A stretch of DNA of 64,000 nt from Hydnum rufescens UP504. Lineage: Eukaryota > Basidiomycota > Agaricomycetes > Cantharellales > Hydnaceae. The stretch covers positions 14,249-78,248 of the forward strand of contig MU128989.1 of NCBI GenBank assembly GCA_014904985.1. Direction: 5' to 3'. Shown in pieces: positions 1 to 11,977 of this stretch. How positions within the stretch are numbered: position 1 is the first letter of the stretch; every line of letters starts with the position of its first letter. The position numbers were made by a program, and so were the translations under genes. The notes under the pieces are model-generated. The model saw nothing but the letters and a program-made list of their open reading frames with translations, was not told the DNA's origin and made no database searches.

Positions 1-1328
1 TCGGCGCAGATTGCTCCAGTCCGGGTGATTGGAGTTTCACCTTGACTTCGGTGGCTCGTCTGGGGTCTTTGGAAAGGAGGCGGATGGTAGGTGGGGGGAA
101 CTCGGCGGGGTCGGCATCGGTGGATACACTTTCAGAATCATCACTCTCATCATCGGAGAAAAACATGTCATTTCCCATTCCATATGTACAATTTTCGAGA
201 GGGGTGAATCTGTTGGTCAGGGCAGGACGTATCCTTCACTGCTGACCGTTTTGAAAACCCTGTGGAGTTGCTCCCTGGGTTTCTGGTGTGTCCTTCGGAG
301 TCGGGAATAATTTCCAGAGCTCTTCTTGGACGATCGTTCCGATGTCTTCCGTGGCACAGATGAACTGGCGTGGTTTCCGTGGCTGAGGACAGTCGCGAGA
401 GATGTGTCTGAGTTCCTGGCAGTTGTAGCACCGTCAAGCTTCCTGTCTCCGGGTCGAATCCACGTCCATGGGGGCGAATGAGGTTGACGAGGACGGTGTT
501 GCCGTAGGAGGAGCTGGGGTTGGTCTCGGAGCGGGGGCTGTCATCCGGGTTTCTCTGTTGATGTCGGAGGGTCTCTCAGAGTGTAGGGGTTTGCGCCCGC
601 TGTGGCCTGTCGGAATCGGAGGTACAGGTTGTCTAGTCGTCGTGCCGTGTCTTGCCATCCTTCGAGGGTTTCTGGCAGGTTGCTGAGGTGCATTTTCTCT
701 AGTAACCTTTCGTTCAGCCCTCGTTGGTATGCATCGATGAGGGCTTCCTCTCCGAAGCCAGTCCGTCCGGCTAGGGCATCGAAGTGCGTGGTGTACTCTT
801 CCGTGGACATCTTCCCCTGCTTCAGGTTCCGGAGTTGTGATTGTGCCGTGAACTCTTGGTCCGGTTCTCCGAAAGCACTTTCGAAGGTGACCAGGAATTC
901 CTCGAAAGTTTTGTACGGTTGTGGGTCTCCGGGTCGAGGAACGAAGAGGAAAGACTCTCCGCCCATGCTCCGGCTGTTCCGTCTTTCATCCAGGAGAGGG
1001 TGTATAGGATCTTGTGCAGCTCCGTGGGGTAGACTCTTGGTTGGAGGGCGATGTTCAGTCAGACGGAGCGCAGGAAACTCTCTGTTTTCTTCCGATCTCC
1101 TGAGAACGGTTCCGGGTCAGCCCCCTTGGCCTCACAAGTGGATTGGGTCGGGGGAGGATTTTGTTGGAGGGTTTGCTGGACCGCGGCTGATACGAAACCT
1201 GCGACGTGTGTCCCCTGGTTTCGCATGTCGTCGAGCTCCTCACGGAGGGCGGCATTTTGTTGTTGGAGTTGGGTGAGGAGGTGTTGGAGGTGGTCGGCGG
1301 TAATGGCTACTGGAGCACCGTCGGACAT
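1..1328 (-). pseudogene. Ty3/Gypsy Gag (and start of pol), family 1 copy A, decayed
   Basis: This encodes the structural Gag polyprotein of a Ty3/Gypsy retrotransposon, which packages element RNA. The start ATG (1328) begins MSDGAPVAITADHL, followed by a coiled-coil-like Gln-rich stretch and then the retrotransposon gag core (FLRSV; FEEFLVTFESAFG; LRNLKQGKMSTEEYTTHF). A CCHC zinc knuckle C-YN-C-QELR-H-ISRD-C lies at about 385-425. The reading frame is broken by a TGA at about 1060, by frame changes near 540 and 435, and by a TGA at 236. Beyond that TGA, coding continues to the window edge (acidic DDESDDSES stretch), so the element runs off the left side. The LTR lies immediately upstream at 1407-2054. 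Gag identity is secure; the element is clearly not functional here. Confidence 0.88.
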
Positions 1329-1406
1329 TTCGGAGTGAGGAGTAGGAGTGAAATCGGTGATGCTGAGGGATCCCGATGGTGGGCTCGTAAGAGAGCTTTG
1401 GTCTTC

Positions 1407-2054
1407 TGTCAGGGCCACGCTGCGACGAGAGCACCAAACAACTATAAACACGGATAAGTCCGACTAGGTCCGGCGTAAGTCCAGCTTAGTTCGAAGGAAT
1501 CCGGGCAAGGCTGAGATAAAGAGAATGGAGGAAGATAGAAGAGAGTTCCAGCAGCCCGGAAGGGTCTAGGCGGAAAGGAGCACGACGGTCCTTAAGCTCG
1601 TGGAGTTAGCTGGAACACACTCGGAACTGTAGTCCGGGGTAATAGCGGAAATCCTGAGTTTTCATAGAAGACATAAGGAAGTACAAGGACAAACCTGTAG
1701 TCCGGGGTAATAGCGGAAATCCTGAGAGACCAAAGCTGAGGCCTCTGGACTTCGCCCCCGGACTACTTATACAGGACAGCTATACTACGAGGGGAGTGAT
1801 CATCAAGGGGGAGGGTGGTTACAAGGGAGGTGGAAACAGGAACAGGGGAGCGGCCAGGAACAAGGACAGGTACTAGCGTGGGTAACTCGGAATCAAAGGA
1901 AATGAAAGAGAAATGAAACGTGACAGAACGAACTCGGAAGCAAACGGAAACAAACGGAAACAAGAAGAAATAAACTGATGGAGCCCAGGAGAGCACCGGA
2001 GACAAATCGGAAGCAAACTGGAGTTATCGGAAAAGAAGCGGACGAACCCTGACA
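1407..2054 (-). mobile_element. LTR of Gypsy family 1, copy A (648 bp)
   Basis: Bounded by TGTCAGGG and CCCTGACA inverted ends. It is the 5' LTR of the minus-strand element whose gag starts at 1328. The same LTR recurs at 2871-3519, 29860-30505 and, interrupted, at 52531-54820. It contains two copies of a motif with the words GTAGTCCGGGGTAATAG and GAAATCCTGAG at about 1628 and 1699. Its right edge cuts into the gag of copy B, so copy A inserted into copy B. Confidence 0.85.
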
Positions 2055-2792
2055 GTATGGGTTGGCCAGACGTGCTTGTCGAACGGAGATACAGGTTATC
2101 CAGACGCTGCGCTGTGTCTGCATCCTCTGAGGTCTCCGGCAGATCGCTGAGATGCATCTTCTCAGCAACCTTTCATTGAGTCCCTGCTGGTATGCATCGA
2201 TGAGGGCCTCCTCTCCGAAGCCTGTCCGTCCAGCCAGAGTGTCGAAGTGCGCTGTGTATTCTTCTGCAGACATCTTTCCCTGTTTCAGGTTCCGGAGTTG
2301 GGATCGTGCAGTGAACTCCCGGTCCAGTTCTCCGAAAGCACTTTCAAAGGCGATTAGGAAGCCTTCAAAGGTTTCGTATGGATTGTGGGTTTCCGGGTCT
2401 AGGAAGGAGGTGGAGAGACTTTCGGCCCATGCTCCGGCAGTTCCATCCTTCATCCAGGAGAGTGTGTACAGGATTTTGTGCAACTCCGTTGGATAGACTC
2501 TAGGTTGGAGAGCGATGTTCAGCCGGACGGAGCGTAGGAAACTCTCTGTTTTCTTCCGATCGCCAGAGAATGGTTCGGGGTCAGCCCCCTTAGCCTCGCG
2601 AGTAGACTGGGTAGGTGGAGGGTGCTGCTGGAGTGTCTGCTGGACTGCAGCCGACACAAAGCCAGCGACATGCGTCCCTTGGTTCCGCATGTCGTCCAGC
2701 TCCTCACGGAGGGTGGCATTTTGTTGTTGGAGTTGGGTGAGGAGGTGTTGGAGGTGGTCGGCGGTAATGGCTACTGGAGCACCGTCGGACAT
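2055..2792 (-). pseudogene. Ty3/Gypsy Gag, family 1 copy B, truncated
   Basis: This is a second Gag of the same family. The start ATG (2792) again gives MSDGAPVAITADHL, followed by an intact gag core (SVRLNIALQPRVYPTELHK; FEGFLIAFESAFGELD; LRNLKQGKMSAEEYTAHF; EEALIDAYQQGLNERLL). Copy B keeps the CGG codon where copy A has a stop (RSVRLN). A frame change near 2150 follows, and the frame then runs into the LTR of copy A at 2054. The zinc knuckle is missing because of that interruption. Its own LTR lies upstream at 2871-3519. Confidence 0.88.
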
Positions 2793-2870
2793 TTCGGAAT
2801 GAGGAGTAGGAGGGAAATCGGCAATACTGAGTAATCCAGATGGTGGGCTCGTGAGAGAGCTTTGGTCTTC

Positions 2871-3519
2871 TGTCAGGGCCACGCTGCTGACGAGAGCACC
2901 AAACAAATATAAACACAGATAATTCCAGCTAAGTCCGGTGTAAGTCCGGCTAAGTCCGAGAGAATCCGGGCAGGAATGAGATAACGAAGATAGGAGGGGA
3001 CGGAGAGGCAATCCAGCAGCCCGGAAGGGACTAGGTGGAAACGAGCACAGCAGTCCTTAAGCTCGCGGAGTCAACTGGAAAATACTCGGACCTGTAGTCC
3101 AGAGTAACAGCGGAAATCCTGAGATTATGTAATACGAATACGGAATACATGAAGGCTGACCTGTAGTCCAGAGTAACAGCGGAAATCCTGAGAGACCAAA
3201 GCTGGGGTCTCTGGACTTCGCTCTCGGACTACTTATACATGATGACTATACTACGGGGGAGTGATCGCTAAACTGGAGGTGGTTACAAGGGGGACAGGAA
3301 CAGGAACAGGAACAGGAACTCGGCCAGGGGTGAACCGGAAGCAATGGGAAATGAAAGGGAAATGAAAAGGAAATGAAACCAAGATAGGGTTGGACCGGAG
3401 TCAAACCGGAATCAAGCTGGAAGCAAAGTGGACTTGGGCAAGGGAAATAAGTGGAGAACTGGACTGGAGGTGGGCGGACGAGGACCAGAGTAGACCGGAG
3501 TTGGGGGCGAACCCTGACA
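2871..3519 (-). mobile_element. LTR of Gypsy family 1, copy B (649 bp)
   Basis: TGTCAGGG...CCCTGACA ends, upstream of the gag starting at 2792. It is a diverged version of the 1407-2054 LTR, with the same duplicated TAACAGCGGAAATCCTGAG words at about 3105 and 3175. Its outer edge abuts a TATA-containing leader of another element at 3520. Confidence 0.85.
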
Positions 3520-3840
3520 GAGAAGAGTATAAAAGGGAATAACAGAATCAGAGTGTGTCAGTCTTGCTTAGTCGTGTGAAGTATAGTGGATAGTTGTAGA
3601 ACCCTCAGAGTAGGAGTTGCTAGACATCCATTCTCAAAGTTGTGTGTTTGAATCCTGAGTCTTGCAGTTGTGTCTTGAAGTGTCTTGGAAGTGTCTTGAG
3701 GTCTTGTGTTCGAATCTTGGTATCTTGGTATCCGCATTTTGGAGTATCTGAAGGTCCTGTGTTCAAATCTTGTGCTGAGCATCTATCTTGGAGTCTTGTG
3801 TTCAAGTCCTAAGGTCAAACCAACAACGAAACTAGTACAA
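3520..3840 (+). promoter_or_regulatory. TATA box and R-U5/leader of Gypsy family 3
   Basis: A TATAAAAG box at 3528-3535 is followed by a leader. The segment at about 3575-3632 (GTTGCTAGACATCC) resembles the repeat at 61257-61916 and 53108-53846, which also has a TATA box, so this is probably the R-U5 part of that LTR family. From 3640 to 3815 there are four variants of a GTGTTCGAATCTTG word, then AAGGTCAAACCAACAACG just before the gag region. The start of the LTR is missing because family 1 copy B lies across it. Confidence 0.5.
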
Positions 3841-4044
3841 AACAACAGTTGAGTGGCACATAACCCATCAAAACTGATCTGTCCTCATCTAACACATTCT
3901 AAACAAACACCTTATAACATTTAAAACTGATCAAAACAAATAAAGCCCATTAGGTCTCTTCTATAATTGGTGGTCCTTACGGGGGGTTTTTCAATTTTGA
4001 TCAATTCTGTGCATTCAAATCAAGTCTAAATCAATTAATTCAGT

Positions 4045-5470
4045 ATGACAACACCTCAAACCCCTTGATTGATGCCAAGGCCTTCTGCCAAGGATGCTCC
4101 ATATTTCAAAGGAAAGTGACTGGACAAGTTTCTTATTGATTATGAAGCATGCTGTGAAGAAGCATTATATACGGATGAGGAGAAGTGTAAGCATTTGGTA
4201 CAATATTGTGGAAGGAAAGTCGCAGAGTTGTTAAAGAATCTTCCTGAAGCAAAAGGAAATTCCTTTAAAGAACTTGTGGACAGGCTTAGGGATTTCTATG
4301 GACAAACTGATAACAAGAAGAGGTACACCAGGGAATGTTTAGCTTGCTATTGTTTCAAGCCTCATTCAATTAAGAGTGAAGCAGATCTTGACACATACTA
4401 TCGAAAGTTTGTGACTCAAGCTCATCACTTACAAGCAAAAGGAATGATTGCAGAAAGGGATGAAAATGATTTATTCTGGCAAGGAATACCCTGAGAAGTG
4501 CAACAAGTCATATTACCCTACCTTTGAGTACTCCCAGGTTTCAATGACTCTAAACCCCTCAGCCATTGTGCAGCATATAAATGCATAAAGTCCTGCCTTA
4601 AGGATGATGTGTATTACAACATTCAAGACCTGCACAAGCATGAGGGAAAAACTTACTATAAGGCAAGCTCAGATTCAAGAAAAACTATTACAAACATTCA
4701 AAATCAGACTTGGATTCTTCAGATTCTTCAGATGCAGATTCCAGTGATGATGAATCAGAGGAGGAAGGGTCAAGTAGTGATAGTGATAGTGTAAAAATGC
4801 GGATGGAAATGCCCCAAAGAGAGGATCGGCCCCACATAAATCAGCCTCAACTCCAGCCCTGAAGACAGTTTCAGATCAAGTAGGTGAATTGGCAAAATCA
4901 TTTAATGAAATGAAAATACACCTTGCGCAATCATATCTGAACAGCAATTTACCTACACCTGATCACCAGATGAGAATCGAAAACCAGGTATTGATAGTCC
5001 TGCTACTTATCCCAATAATATCCAAGGAATTTGGATCATTATCCTGACAGATCTTTGGAAGGATCAAGGAGGTGGTCATTTGTTGGTTTTGTGACAAAAC
5101 CAGAGTTCATGCAGTAGGAATGAAGAATTGCCCAGATGTGCAGGCAATGATTCATCAGGGGATGATCAAGTATGCTGTGGATGGAATATTGGTCAAGAGT
5201 GATGGAATGCATTTACCAAGGGGAATTCCTGGACAAGGAGAATTAAGCAAGCAATAATAAATGAGCTGCAGAGTCTTACCCCTCCAAATGCTCAAACTGT
5301 TAGTGCTTGCAGTGTGGTGGATGAATATGGATGACTGCTTTTTCAAGGACAATCGTATATGGTAATGGCAGAACCAAGAGCCAATCCAGTTGCAAAGTCT
5401 GACAAGCCTGAAGTCAGATATACTCCCATGGGTGAGAGGCCCCACAACAAGGTTTCTTGTCTGCCTAAGC
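4045..5470 (+). pseudogene. Ty3/Gypsy Gag, family 3, decayed
   Basis: Gag of a third Gypsy family. The likely start is ATG 4045 (MTTPQTP), with readable gag through FLIDYEACCEEALY, FKELVDRLRDFYGQTDNKK and CYCFKPHSIKSEADLDTYY to about 4494. A zinc-finger-like C-WF-C-DKTRVH-H/C cluster lies at about 5080-5130 (CWFC...H...NC), followed by HLPRGIPGQGELSK. In-frame TGA codons occur after TTPQTP, FKGK, FWQGIP and VDEYG, and several frame changes lie between 4560 and 5060. Four TGAs sit where a CGA arginine would keep the protein readable. The 5' LTR of the chromovirus at 5483 interrupts the end, so no protease or RT of this family remains. Confidence 0.78.
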
Positions 5471-5482
5471 ATCAAGTTACTG

Positions 5483-5994
5483 TGTTAGTGGTGTATGAGT
5501 CCGGCGGGCACCCGGCCTTACTACCATTCTACTTATGTACATACAATGTACCTCTTTGTTCCTACTTGACTCTTTCTTCTCTTTTCTCCTTCTCAAACCA
5601 ACCCGGTGGAAAGCTTCTCCACTGGAGTTTGGTGCTGCCCCAGTTATAGCTAGATTCATCTACATTTATGTAATCGACTTGCATAGCTAGCCACAGAAAG
5701 ACCCGAAATGTATCTTTTTCTCCTCATTCAGGCTGCCATCCACAGTGTACTGAAACAGTACACTACGGCCTCTGCACTGAGTGGTATACTACTACTCAGA
5801 CTCGCAAACTATGTATGGTTTACCCCAAGGATATGGTTCCCCGACTCAGCCCAACTCTTGAACCCTTCATTGACCCAACTTGTGGAATGACTCATATCCT
5901 AACTGGTGACAGCCACAACCATAAACCCAGTCCAGAACCCCCACCGGGATTGCCTTGTCATCTTAAGCTCAATTCAGATACTACTGAATTAACA
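5483..5994 (+). mobile_element. 5' LTR of chromovirus (Gypsy family 2)
   Basis: TGTTAGTGGTGT at the left end and GAATTAACA at the right give TGTTA/TAACA inverted ends (512 bp). A diverged second LTR of the family is at 59522-59993 and shares GGTGGAAAGCTTCTCC, GAGTTTGGTGCTGCCCC and TTCAGATACTAC. The sequence immediately after the LTR (TGGTGGAGTGTGT from 5996) is where a primer binding site would lie. No matching target duplication is evident on the left (TACTG). Confidence 0.75.
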
Positions 5995-5995
5995 C

Positions 5996-6391
5996 TGGTG
6001 GAGTGTGTAAGAACCCGAATATGGGACTTGACACTCATTTCTCCTATCCTCGACTGAGCTTATGAAGCGCTTTCAAACAAGACCCACAACCCCCTGTTAA
6101 ACAGGGTGGATACCTCAACAGGGGTGGTCACTCCCCCAAAAACTATCGAGACCAAAGGCATAGCCTCCTCGAACTGGACAAAGCCCAGATTCCACTGCCT
6201 CCAGCCTCACAGGAATGGCGTGGAAGCCTGGCCACCACACACAACGTGATTATTCAGATACCTGGATGAGTGAGGCCAGGTGGGTACTTAAGGAACATCT
6301 GTTGTCTACAAACTATGCAGACCCCTTACGTGTTGACTACTACATGCACACATCCCAAAACACTCCGCAAGACCCTCATTGAGATAGCGGG
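5996..6391 (+). other. Primer-binding site and untranslated leader of the chromovirus
   Basis: This is about 400 bp between the LTR and the first Gag ATG, with no open frame of note. The first 13 bases begin TGG, as expected for a tRNA 3' end complement. I could not name the tRNA. Confidence 0.4.
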
Positions 6392-7842
6392 TTGGTCATG
6401 CCTGTATTGAACGAACAAGCCAGATCTATGACCAATGAATCCTTGACCAACGAAAACTCCGTAGACCAGGAACTACTCCGTCGAAGAACCCTACTGGCAT
6501 TGGTAGCGGACTCCATACAACGTGAGCAAGGTCCCAGCGCAGCCGCTGATGTACGTTTGATCAACACCTCACTATATCATTTGGCATACAATCTGGATGT
6601 GGAGTCTTCCTCGTTCACCAGTACCATCATCTGTGTGTCTTGCACAGGACACCCTACAGTCTTTAAACCTGACATGGAGTTCTCCCTTACACTGCTACAA
6701 TGTGGCCAAATATTGCAAGACACTGCAGCAGAAATGGCAAAGCATTACTTCCTGTCAGACCCAGATCCCTACAAATTCGACCCAGGGGGCATGTTAGCTG
6801 TCCATATGAATGCAGGAGTCTCCTCTGAAGACAAGGTCCTACAGCTAGCCACCTTGGCCCTACGTCAGTTATGCACTGGACTCAAGATCATTGCACAACT
6901 GCAAAGTGTCGACGAAAACGAATCTGTAGCCTATACTATGAACTCCAAAGCACAGGGATACATGACTGGGATCATGAACGACCCTCCCCAGGTCGCCTCA
7001 CCTTTAGCAGCTTACTCAGTACCAGAACGAGGGTTACTGTGGCGAAATCAAGAGATACCAATGCCTGGAACATTGGCCAGCGACGAAGGGACCCAGCTGC
7101 CACATCCTCGATTCGACGTCCGATGACCCCACCCTTCAGTAGACCCTCTACGACAACAGGTCCTGGCAAACTCTACCAGAATGACAGGTATTCGAGGGTC
7201 TGAATCTCAGGATTATCGATCCAAACCGCCCCCAGACCGGTGGACACCCCTTGGCTCCTTGAGCCCTGTCTGATCACGGATGGCCAGAAGGCATGCACTG
7301 GAATCCCCCAGATGGGGGCCCCTGGATGGAGATGACTCAGGGAATGGAGATGGACCTCCTGGCGGAAGGTTCCCCCATCAAGGACAACCCCTGATGGGAC
7401 CTGGTGGTGGCTATCCCAACCAAGGGTGGCCCAACAACGGTCCTCCTGGACCTGGTCCCCCAGATCATGGGCCACCAGCTGTGGGAATCGACAATGTGGC
7501 CTGTCAATGAGAAGCCTACTATGAACCCAAGTTTAAACTCGAATTCCGGCCCAATGACCTATGAGAGTATGATGGGTCAGATAATGCTTTTGTTACGTGG
7601 ACCAAGGACTTGGACCATTACGCACTGGGAGTCATCAAATGCACGAACAAATAGCTTTTGCCGCTACCATGAGGTTCACCAAGCACACAGATGTATGGTG
7701 GCAGAGTCTGCCCAATGCTACAAAGATTCAGGCTAGTCAAGACTGGGACTTGTTGAAACTCATTATGAGGACTCAATTACTGGGTACACATTGGTATGAC
7801 AAGCAAGTCACTATCTATGATGAACTACGATTCTGTAACTGA
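6392..7842 (+). pseudogene. Chromovirus Gag, N-terminal and core part
   Basis: The first 244 codons from ATG 6392 are open (MVMPVLNEQARSMTNES to HPRFDVR at 7126). Then follow a Pro/Gly-rich linker (7280-7510: GPPGPGPPDHGPP) and a gag-core-like segment in another frame (7530-7842: FAATMRFTKHTDVWWQSLPN; DWDLLKLIMRTQLLGTHWYDK). The last segment ends at a TGA after RFCN and continues directly in GHEKEMPTEWL. The WW-containing core and its position after the LTR identify Gag; the N-terminal part is family-specific and I do not recognise a domain in it. Frame changes are needed at about 7126-7280 and 7510. Confidence 0.7.
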
Positions 7843-7857
7843 GGGCATGAAAAGGAG

Positions 7858-9136
7858 ATGCCCACTGAGTGGCTTACCTGTAAGGTAAGGGCCCGCCGAG
7901 TATTGCACCCACTGCCCAAAATACCCGATCCTGTGTTTGACTCCCTGGAAGTGGGTACCCTTATGGAACATGCCCCACCATCCTGGAGAGCCTACGTGGA
8001 TGTGGACCTTTGTCATGACATGGACACCCTGTTCTCGAGAGTTAAGGACCAAGAGGATGCTCTTTTGGCCATATCAAACCTTTCCAATTCACGACAGACT
8101 GAGGACATAGCCAATGAGGTGATACATCGAGTATGTGAGGATCTTCGACGAAGCCAGTACCATTCACCTGCCATGATGGCCAGTTCAAGTTCACTTGAAC
8201 CAAGTTATGCGTACAAGCCCAGTGACGTAAGGTCTAAAAGGAAACCCATTTGGCCATGTCAACATTGTGGAAGCGAACTGCACTATGATTACAACTGTGG
8301 TTCCTACAAAAAGGATCCAAAGCGTGCCAAACCGACTACAAGTACTAGACATGATGTAGCCTACCATAAGGCCTACATTGCCATGACTTCAGGATCGGAG
8401 GAGGTCTACCAGGCCACTATGGTAGCTGCCCACAAAGCCCTTAGTAGTGAGGAAGAGGATGAAGAAACTGACATTTTGTTTACTGTACCTGATGAATCGC
8501 CCCTAGAGGGAATTGCTTGCTATGTCATCCCTGGTGAGGGTGGATCTGCCCCCAACCTAAACATTGAAAGGACACATGGCTCCCCTGAAGAAGTGTACGC
8601 TCCAGAGCCTATGGTAAAAAGGCCCCCAGGACTAGCCAGCCTGGGAATGGATGCTTTCAAATTGCAATGTTGTGTCAATGATGTGAATGGTCCCATGATT
8701 GAAGTGGTCACTGACTCGGGAGCTGCAGCCACCTTAGTGTCAGCCAAGTGTCTGAAGGCCCTGAAGGAATGAGGCCCAGTGATTAAGCAAGGGTTAAAAC
8801 TGAGACTACTGCACCTTACTGGGGAAGCCAAGTGTCTAGGGTATGTTACGCTCGATCTGTATTTTCATAGTCAATTGGGGCCCGTACTACTCCGAGGAGT
8901 CAAAGCCTACGTTGTCAATGGAATGAATGCTGACCTCTTGGTCGGTGAGGATACGCACCAGGCCTGGCAACTCCATACCATGAGACCCGAACACGAAGCC
9001 TACTGGCAAGTGGGAGACAGCAAACACCGAATCCCAGCTAGCCGTACTATGAGAGATCAGGAAACCTTCATTGCCTCCTGGCGATCAGTAGATGTCCCGC
9101 GTGATGACACCTTGGTCAGTCATCTAAGCCTACCTA
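7858..9136 (+). pseudogene. Chromovirus Gag C-terminus, zinc knuckle and aspartic protease
   Basis: This continues Gag with a CCHC knuckle C-QH-C-GSEL-H-YDYN-C at about 8260-8300, an acidic segment (SSEEEDEETDIL), and a retropepsin-type aspartic protease. The catalytic DSG is in VVTDSGAAATLVS at about 8710-8740, and the ADLLVGED flap-side motif is at about 8930-8950. One TGA (8770, after CLKALKE) interrupts the protease where CGA would fit; coding then runs from 8779 to HLSLP at 9135. There the DNA transposon at 9137 cuts the gene. It resumes at 17098 with a one-base frame difference. Confidence 0.82.
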
Positions 9137-9205
9137 GTTAGGTACCACTTCCAGGGCAGATAATGGTACCTAAGTAGGTCCCATCACTATTTCGGCCAAA
9201 ATGGC
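9137..9205 (+). repeat. Left terminal inverted repeat of element 1
   Basis: This matches the reverse complement of 17030-17097: TTAGGTACCA, GGGCAGA, AATGGTACCTAA, TAGGTCCC and GGCCAAAAT occur in the same order with some mismatches. The repeat is itself partly palindromic (TTAGGTACC...GGTACCTAA). Confidence 0.85.
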
Positions 9206-9697
9206 CATTTTTATGATTCACCTCCTGGCCCAGAATTGGCCGAAATGGCCGAAAATTGGCCAAAACTGGGACTTAGAGAATCTCAGACTTGCAGCAGGCC
9301 ATATGGGCATATCAGGGATAGTTCCATTTATAATTATTTCTATTATACATATACCCTCTATCAGCAGGGCTTCATTTAGTGGTCTTGTTATTGACTTGTT
9401 TATTTATTGATTTATTCAAAAATTCAATTAATATACAGTATATTATGTGTCCTTCATACAGTATTGTTCTTTATTGATCTACAAGATGCAAAAATGTGAA
9501 TTTTGAGTTTTTTTTTTCTGTGTTGCATGCATAAATGTCTTGCAGACAGTTCTCCTGAGTTTGGGAACAAACAGGTGAGAACTGAGCAAGTAGTTAGGTT
9601 GAGGACAAACAGGTCCCAGAATTACCAAATATGCCTCCTTCGATGTGGCACACAGCCATCAAATGGAGCACTCTGATTGGTCAATTGCTCATTACAA
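9206..9697. other. Non-coding, AT-rich subterminal region of element 1
   Basis: This contains repeated GGCCGAAATGGCC-type words near 9195-9265 and then AT-rich sequence. No gene is seen. Confidence 0.6.
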
Positions 9698-11977
9698 TCA
9701 CTCCGCTTCCTCACCTCCGTCATCTTGTGTGTCCACCTGCATGGGATCATGGTACTCCCCGGCCTTGACACTGCTACTTTCGCTGACATCTAACGCAGGC
9801 TTTCTCACCTTGGGCTGCTTTGGTTTCACTGGGCAGCGGCTTCCCTGCCCCTTGACCCATCCATCCTTGATAACCTGCCAGGCTGTGCAGTCAATCACCC
9901 ACTGAGCGAGATCTTCGGTGCGAAGCCTCTTTGCCGCCTCCGTGGCTGCCTTCTTTTTGCCACTCAGTCTGCATTAGCTGCAGCCTTTGCTCTTGCCATA
10001 AGTCTCTCCTCCTGCTCCTTCTTCTTCTCTAGTTCACGCTCAACCAGGGCTGCTTGGAATGACGGTTGGCTAAGAACACGACCTTTGCCATTCAACGAGA
10101 GCTGGACCTGAGCGGAGGTCAGGGTTTTTGTCTTCTTCTTCTCCTGAGCATGCAGTGTCACATTGACTTTCTTGATTTCTATGTTTTGCAGCACAAGTTG
10201 TGCATTATTGGTCTCAATGATCCGTTGCTGGCTAGCATTCCAGATGCACACGAGGTCTAGCTCGGTTCGTAGTTGTCTGTTTTCGTCTTCATGTGATGGT
10301 TCTGAGTGATCCCCAGGCCTAGAGTCCATGGCCAAATCCCAATTAGGAGCTCGGAGTGGGCGAATAGACTCAAAAATGAGAGATATGAGTTTTGATGAGG
10401 AGTGTGCTGGCAAAGATGAAACTAGGTGACGGTATGATGTAGAATCAAGGGCTTCTTGGATGGCCTCACATGCATGGTCCTTTGCAGTCTTTTGAGTGGG
10501 AACAATGGGAGACTGGTCCCCTAGGTCTTGTTGTATGAGACGAGGTGTGTCTTCTGCTATTTCTGCCTCAGCATTGGGCAGATTTTGAGCTCTAGAGTCA
10601 TGGGCTGGATAGAGAAGGTGCAAAATACACTTGACCGGACTGGGCTGTTCAACAGGAAAGTCGCCAAGTGTCAAGGTGGGTATGGATGGAGCCATCATGG
10701 AAGGGGTGACAATGGCAGGGTCAAACGGTATTATACCAGTCTTCCTCCAAGCACTGAGGATGTTTGCCTTCGTAAATGCAGCATAGTGTGCACTGGCATA
10801 GATGAGGAAGAAATTGGTCTTGCCAACGGGTTCTGAATTATTCTGTTCCCATTCAAGGCAGTGTTGGCCAAAAGCAATTTTGAGCACCCCAAATATTGCC
10901 ACATCTAGACCCTGAAATACATGTGTCCCATGGGGTGGATAACAAGCAAGTATAATCTGATTATTGAGAGCGAAGTCAATAAATTCAAGGGTGAGGTGAG
11001 AGACGTGACCATCCAAAAACAGGGCATGAGGTTGACCATTTGCTTTCTCTCATGTCTCTTCTTGGAATAAGCCTTCAATCCAGCTGAGCCCTAGTTCGTT
11101 GTCTGTCCATCCTTTTGGTGAGATTGCAATCCTTTTTGGAAAGACCATAGGAATCAGCATCATGAACTTGGAAAACTGCCCATGCTTACTTCGCTCCTAG
11201 TGGATTCGTCTCCTCCTCGGCTACACCCCAAGACTTCAGGAAGTTCTGCCCCTTGTAGATGATGGTAGGGGTGAGGTAGCTCCCATCACCACAAATTGCG
11301 CACACCACAGTAATGCTCTCACGTGTACCAGTGCATCTCTCCTTCTGCGGCTTCTCACCACTTGGGCCCAGAACCTTATGACAGATCCCCAGTGAGGGAA
11401 TGAATCCAGTCTCATCAAATCCGTATACATTTTCAGGTAGGATTGGATCACCATCAGAGAACTTGCCACCAAGGACATCCTTAACAAGCTCGTACCATTC
11501 TTTTGTTGTAGTTGGATTGACAGCGCATGCCTGGCACTGATCAAGGGAGGATGACCAATATGTTGAGATATGAGTTCCATGCTTAGCAATGAAAGTATGG
11601 GTCCACTGCTTGCCAAGTTTAAAGTCAGGCCTGGCACACTTCATGCGAATAAGGGCCTGTGCCTTCTCCCTCAGCATATGGTGTGTGAAGGGGAAGCCTC
11701 GGGAAGCCTGTTCTATAACCCAGTCAATGAGCACCTCACTCTCTGCCACAGAGAGGTGGGCCTTTGTAGCATTAAACTCAGCAAGGGTGTGCTTCCCATG
11801 TTTCCGATTACAAAGTGTACAGTGAGAGACATTATGCTTGGCAGCTGCTTTGGGAATGGAAAGGCCAGTTTGTAAGTGGTCTTGGAGAGCTGCGCCATAT
11901 GCTGCCTCCTTTTTTTTTCTGGCTTCTTGACACTTCCTCAGCTGATTTTTTGCACACACCATGGCCCACTTGTCCAT
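9698..11977 (-). pseudogene. pogo/Fot1-type (Tc1/mariner superfamily) DDE transposase
   Basis: This DNA transposase would cut and paste an element at TA sites. The start ATG (11977) gives MDKWAMVCAKNQ. A helix-turn-helix (LSIPKAAAKHNVSHCTL) and a CENP-B-like second DNA-binding segment (WVIEQASRGFPFTHHML) come next, then the DDE_1 catalytic core: first Asp in YGFDETGF, second in FLDGHVSH, third in FQGLDVAIFG. A 58 bp intron (11132-11189, GTAAGC...AAAAG) joins NPLGAK to IAISPKGW. One TGA (about 11053, ET*EKAN) sits where CGA would fit, and a frame change near 9963 is needed to reach the basic C-terminal tail ending at 9698. All three acidic residues survive, so the copy is only mildly decayed. 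Confidence 0.87.

Noticed and set aside
602..1276. 224-codon plus-strand frame
   Set aside because: Shadow of the minus-strand Gag coding sequence; the sense strand carries the gag core and zinc knuckle.
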